Assembly: GCA_002508315.1 (NCBI GenBank)
Contig: DAHE01000042.1
Location: 4,918-21,387, forward strand
Origin: Thermocladium sp. UBA166
GTDB taxonomy: Archaea; Thermoproteota; Thermoprotei; Thermoproteales; Thermocladiaceae
Length of the DNA: 16,470 nt
Direction: 5' to 3'
A program made the translations under genes and the position numbers. Below, piece by piece: positions 14,141 to 16,470 of this stretch. How positions within the stretch are numbered: the first letter of the stretch is position 1; each line of letters starts with the position of its first letter. Under the pieces are notes generated by a model that was not told the origin of the DNA, searched no databases, and saw only the letters and a list, made by a program, of their open reading frames with translations.

Positions 14141-14575
14141 TCATTGATCCATGTCCTCGTCCTTGCCCTCTGAAGCCTCATCTATCGGCTCGCCCTCTAT
14201 GCTTGAATCATTTGTCTCGTCCTCTATCGGGAAGTCCTCGTACTCAACGCCTTCCAGTTTATCGCTCTCATCGTTTTTCTGGTTATTTGCGGTGGCTTGA
14301 GGGGCGACGGGAATTATGCCCTCCTTCTTGGGCTTTATCTCCCCCGCGTAATACTTATCCGCGAACTTATTGAAGTAATCCACGGGTAAATACCCCTCGA
14401 CCACATTAAATGACGCCTCCAAACCACAGTTGCTGCAGATCACGCGAACCTGCTTCTCCTTCTTATCCAACACCACGTTAACGCTTGTCATGCCGCAGTG
14501 AGGGCATTGAAATATCCTGGGCAACTTCTTCGCCGGCTTCGCGGCCAACTTCCTACGCACTTTTCTTCTTCCCAT
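14141..14575 (-). CDS. elf1: Elf1-like transcription elongation factor (zinc ribbon) with acidic tail
   Basis: Small nuclear-type elongation factor homologue, expected to contact RNA polymerase. It begins MGRRKVRRKLAAKPAKK, a basic N-terminus typical of Elf1, followed by a four-cysteine zinc ribbon FQCPHCG (22-28) and ICSNCG (46-51) with ligands C24, C27, C47 and C50, and the Elf1-like segment YLPVDYFNKFADKYY (62-76). Residues about 100-144 form a low-complexity Asp/Glu-rich tail, also common in eukaryotic Elf1. The reading frame is open upstream to 14716, but ATG at 14575 is chosen: the conserved MGRRK start is there and a TATA box (AATAAATA, 14599-14606) with an A/G-rich BRE lies 27 bases upstream, so the message is leaderless. 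Monocistronic. Confidence 0.88.
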   Translation of the reverse strand: MGRRKVRRKLAAKPAKKLPRIFQCPHCGMTSVNVVLDKKEKQVRVICSNCGLEASFNVVEGYLPVDYFNKFADKYYAGEIKPKKEGIIPVAPQATANNQKNDESDKLEGVEYEDFPIEDETNDSSIEGEPIDEASEGKDEDMDQ

Positions 14576-14598
14576 CGAACTTGAATTCTCGTTGGACC

Positions 14599-14606
14599 TA
14601 TTTATT
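14599..14606 (-). promoter_or_regulatory. TATA box of the Elf1-like gene
   Basis: The minus strand reads GAAAAAGAAATAAATAGG; the box AATAAATA is centred about 27 bases before ATG 14575. It excludes the longer upstream start of this frame. Confidence 0.65.
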
Positions 14607-15039
14607 TCTTTTTCGCCCTCACCAAGCCAATTTCCATCCCCCACCTCACATAAAAGAAACCGCGCGCCAACCTGCGTGAACCACCCCTTCCTAGGGGCTT
14701 CCTCTCCAATAAACACGGATCCCCCAGGGCATTCATTCCCAGGAAGACCCTTGAAAACGCGCGATTACCAGACCACGACTCCCAAGGCCCCCCATCCCAA
14801 GCATCCTAAGGCAAACCCGGCGGCCACCTATTAAATAATTGAGAATGCAGCTTCCACACTATAAGCAGCCCTTAGTTTGCGACTAATAACGACTAAGCAT
14901 TACTTCATCCATTAACTGCCCTCCTCACATGACCCAACCATTAGCCATCAAAGGACGATTCGAGGCGATTGAATAGGATGCAGCCTATGGGCACGCAAAG
15001 ACTTAATTATAATTCTTCAAGGAAAAGAAAGATATTGAC

Positions 15040-15057
15040 GCGTGGGGCAAACCACGC
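15040..15057. repeat. Perfect stem-loop upstream of the VUT transporter gene
   Basis: GCGTGG-GGCAAA-CCACGC gives six G/C-rich base pairs with a six-base loop. It ends about 20 bases before the TATA box at 15078-15084, the distance expected for an operator; if transcription began at the AATTATAATT element instead, it would be near the 5' end of a leader RNA. Confidence 0.5.
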
Positions 15058-15077
15058 TTATCAATCGACAGGAATCC

Positions 15078-15084
15078 TTATTAA
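15078..15084 (+). promoter_or_regulatory. TATA box of the VUT transporter gene
   Basis: TTATTAA is centred about 26 bases before ATG 15107 with AGGAAT upstream as a BRE-like element. It supports ATG 15107 rather than the in-frame TTG at 15098. Confidence 0.55.
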
Positions 15085-15106
15085 CCTGACCATTTGATTG
15101 GGAATC

Positions 15107-15787
15107 ATGTTTCAATTAATATACTTAGTAGGGGAGGCCCTGCTCCTCTACCTGCTCACCGGCTGGGTGGTGTGGATGAGCGGGAGGAGGGGGGATGATT
15201 ACCTGCTCCTCACCACGGGCGCAGCCTACCTCTTCTTGCTAACCATGAGCCAAGTAGCGGCGGTTCGATTGCTCTATATTTCCCCACTAATTGTGCCTGG
15301 AGGAGTGATCAGCTACAGCGCCAGCGTGGCAATGCTGGACATAGCCAGCGTTAAGTTCGGAGCACGGGTCGGTAGGTGGCTAGTCCTCTCCGCCGCCGCC
15401 ATGCAAGCAGCCTACTTCGTGCTCCTCAACTTGATAGCCATAACCCCCGGCACGGGCGGGAATGGGTTCCTAACCTCTAGTGGGAGGATAGCAGCGGCGA
15501 GCGTCCTAGCCTTCCTGGCCAGCGAGAACGTGGACGTGCTGCTGGTTACGAGGCTCAAGCTTGGGGTGGTTAGGAGGGTGGGCGTTAGCGACCCCATAGC
15601 CATGGCCATCGACAGCTTGGTGTTCATTCCCGCCGCCTTCCTAGGAGTCCTCCCGACCCCCGTCCTGCTCGGCCTAATAGCTGGTCAGTTAATAGTTAAG
15701 TTCACCTTCGTCCCACTCACAATGTTCACCGTATGGATGAATAGGACTATACTGAAGTACGGTCCAAAGATGCAAGCAATAAGTTAA
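15107..15787 (+). CDS. VUT (YhhQ/COG1738) family transporter, probable 7-deazaguanine precursor uptake
   Basis: Membrane protein of 226 residues with about six hydrophobic segments (about 2-22, 33-54, 60-77, 90-111, 123-139, 166-195). The pattern SGRIAAASVLAFLASENVDVLLVTRLK (about 123-149) followed by AMAIDSLVFIPAAFLG (about 163-178), and the earlier PGGVISYSASVAMLDIASVKFG segment (about 65-86), match the VUT family as I know it; bacterial YhhQ imports preQ0/preQ1 for queuosine. In archaea, where the end product is archaeosine in tRNA, import of a 7-deazaguanine base is a reasonable inference, not shown. No modification enzyme lies in the window. Start ATG 15107 follows from the TATA box; the TTG at 15098 adds three residues. 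Transcribed alone, followed by a large inverted repeat. Confidence 0.75.
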   Translation: MFQLIYLVGEALLLYLLTGWVVWMSGRRGDDYLLLTTGAAYLFLLTMSQVAAVRLLYISPLIVPGGVISYSASVAMLDIASVKFGARVGRWLVLSAAAMQAAYFVLLNLIAITPGTGGNGFLTSSGRIAAASVLAFLASENVDVLLVTRLKLGVVRRVGVSDPIAMAIDSLVFIPAAFLGVLPTPVLLGLIAGQLIVKFTFVPLTMFTVWMNRTILKYGPKMQAIS

Positions 15788-16030
15788 TGGGGCAACTCAT
15801 TCCAAATCGACCAATTATCCCGCCGACCACTCCCCAATCCTCCCGGCCAAGCCCCGGGAGGGAGGGAATGAGTTGGTTACTCAATATTACCAAATTAAAA
15901 TAGTTCGGGTTCTTGTCTCCTTCCATGAATTACAGAGCCTATTGCTTTTTCGTCGGCAAAGCCGTAAATGGCTTGGGCACCTCGTCATAGAAATGTTTTA
16001 ATAATCGCGTGGTCAATAGTCGGGAAGTTG
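15788..16030. other. Intergenic region before the right-edge gene
   Basis: 243 bases without a gene. The first third is the nested inverted repeat. A five-base-pair hairpin AAGCC-GTAAAT-GGCTT lies at 15959-15974. A TATA-like TTTTAATA (15996-16003) is centred about 31 bases before the ATG at 16031, so that message would have a leader of only a few bases. Confidence 0.45.
15793..15875. repeat. Nested inverted repeat, possible structured RNA or terminator after the VUT gene
   Basis: An outer perfect 11-base inverted repeat (CAACTCATTCC, 15793-15803; GGAATGAGTTG, 15865-15875) encloses a second hairpin, CCTCCCGG (15839-15846) and CCGGGAGG (15854-15861) with a seven-base loop. A third small hairpin (TTGGT/ACCAA, 15873-15893) follows. 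The whole is only six bases after the VUT stop codon. It could be a 3'-UTR structure, a small RNA or a terminator; there is no long T-run after it. No matching copy is seen elsewhere in the window. Confidence 0.6.
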
Positions 16031-16470
16031 ATGCGAAGGAGCACGAATGAGGTGGAGCTGGTCAACGTAATAAAGGAAATAGAGGATAAATATTCCTATT
16101 TATTGGAGTTCATGAGCGGGACAAATTACCCACTCCCGGACGTCAGGGATGCATTGATATATATCTCGGATAAGTTGAGCGAGATGAACATAAACGTGCT
16201 TGCACTGGTTGACAGCATAAGGAGCGGCGCCGCTAGGAGGAGGATTGAGACTAAGGACTTCGGGGAAATGGTTAGATACATAGATGGATTGATAACCAAG
16301 GTCCAAAGCGTCCTAAACGTGTCCAGTTCGCTCTGCATGCTGTCAGATAACAGCGATGCAGTGAGGCTCTGCATAACCGCGTTATTTCAGGGAGCGGGGT
16401 TTTCGGGGACCAGCATAGTAAAAGACATAGTTCTTCTGGTCAGGAACATAATTCTCCCAATAGTAACATC
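16031..16470 (+). CDS. Unrecognised protein, C-terminus cut by window edge
   Basis: The first 146 codons of an open frame that continues past the window. I do not recognise a family. The N-terminal half is polar and helix-rich with charged heptad-like spacing (NVIKEIEDKYSYLLEFM at 12-28, DALIYISDKLSEM at 40-52). Residues about 57-71 include a basic patch, SGAARRRIE. The tail visible here turns hydrophobic (VKDIVLLVRNIILPIV, about 130-145), possibly the start of a membrane segment or a buried helix. Start ATG 16031 is the first ATG after the TATA-like box at 15996-16003, and the codon choice (AGG for Arg, ATA for Ile) matches neighbouring genes, which supports a real gene. Nothing in the neighbourhood suggests a function. 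Confidence 0.6.
   Translation, partial: MRRSTNEVELVNVIKEIEDKYSYLLEFMSGTNYPLPDVRDALIYISDKLSEMNINVLALVDSIRSGAARRRIETKDFGEMVRYIDGLITKVQSVLNVSSSLCMLSDNSDAVRLCITALFQGAGFSGTSIVKDIVLLVRNIILPIVT

Larger units (their letters stand above)
14576..15106. other. 531-base stretch without a convincing gene
   Basis: The first 50 bases are the Elf1 promoter. The rest has open frames on both strands but none with conserved-looking protein. Visible structure: a direct repeat CGACTAA (14880-14886 and 14890-14896) inside an inverted CTTAGT/ACTAAG pair; an inverted repeat ATAGG-ATGCAG-CCTAT (14973-14988); a symmetrical TATA-like AATTATAATT (about 15005-15014) that could start transcripts either way; a perfect stem-loop at 15040-15057; and the promoter of the VUT gene. 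An unrecognised small RNA between 14830 and 15060 is possible but I cannot show one. Confidence 0.45.

Noticed and set aside
14576..14716. N-terminal extension of the Elf1-like protein to 14716
   Set aside because: It would run across a well-placed TATA box and add 47 residues before the conserved MGRRK start.
14592..14834. Plus-strand open frame across the Elf1 upstream region
   Set aside because: It starts over the Elf1 promoter, is proline/serine-rich low-complexity and has no promoter of its own.
14830..15060. A C/D box small RNA, RNase P RNA or SRP RNA in the gene-poor stretch
   Set aside because: I found no TGATGA/CTGA box pair and none of the conserved core sequences of RNase P or SRP RNA on either strand.
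15793..15875. The inverted repeat as a complete miniature transposon (MITE)
   Set aside because: No target-site duplication flanks the 11-base repeats and no second copy is in the window; kept only as a structured repeat.
16100..16374. Minus-strand frames at the right edge
   Set aside because: They lie opposite the plus-strand gene at 16031, which has the promoter and native codon use.
1..16470. CRISPR arrays, insertion sequences, integrase or phage genes
   Set aside because: No regularly spaced repeats, transposase motifs or attachment-site duplications were seen.

Overview
The window looks like chromosomal DNA of a thermophilic crenarchaeon, most likely Thermoproteales. I infer this from four things. 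Nearly every gene has a TATA-like box about 24-32 bases before its start codon and so appears to be leaderless. A tRNA gene is interrupted by two short introns with bulge-helix-bulge signatures at non-canonical positions. There is an archaeal/eukaryotic-type Elf1 zinc-ribbon factor. There is also a tungsten/molybdopterin aldehyde oxidoreductase and other typical archaeal genes. The Thermoproteales placement is inference; no rRNA is present to confirm it.

Layout. 1-2034: S-adenosylhomocysteine hydrolase (running off the left edge) diverges from a type II thymidine kinase; both start about 30 bases from one shared TATA-like element. 2083-2517: a two-CBS-domain protein with its own promoter. 2605-6161: a three-gene ECF (energy-coupling factor) vitamin transporter operon on the minus strand (S component, fused double ATPase, T component), resembling YkoE-YkoD-YkoC. 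6267-6378: tRNA-Ile(GAU) with two introns. 6549-7841: an MFS carboxylate-type transporter preceded by a GC-rich inverted repeat. 7896-8249: a small TPR protein whose 3' end overlaps the convergent aldehyde oxidoreductase gene.

8213-14032 is the most interesting part: two divergent operons around a 74-base promoter region. On the minus strand are an SCP2-like protein, an iron-type alcohol dehydrogenase and an aldehyde:ferredoxin oxidoreductase homologue. On the plus strand are a D-2-hydroxyacid dehydrogenase and a benzoylformate-decarboxylase-like ThDP enzyme. Together they could form a route 2-hydroxyacid -> 2-oxoacid -> aldehyde + CO2, with the aldehyde then reduced to an alcohol or oxidised to an acid with ferredoxin. 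The MFS transporter nearby could supply or export the acid. This pathway is a hypothesis; the substrate is unknown, and the ThDP enzyme departs from benzoylformate decarboxylase at two key residues.

14141-14575: Elf1-like transcription elongation factor with an acidic tail. 14576-15106: a 531-base stretch without a convincing gene, holding promoters and small inverted repeats. 15107-15787: a VUT/YhhQ-family transporter (7-deazaguanine precursor uptake in known members), followed at 15793-15875 by a nested inverted repeat that could fold as one structured RNA. 16031-16470: the start of an unrecognised protein that runs off the right edge.
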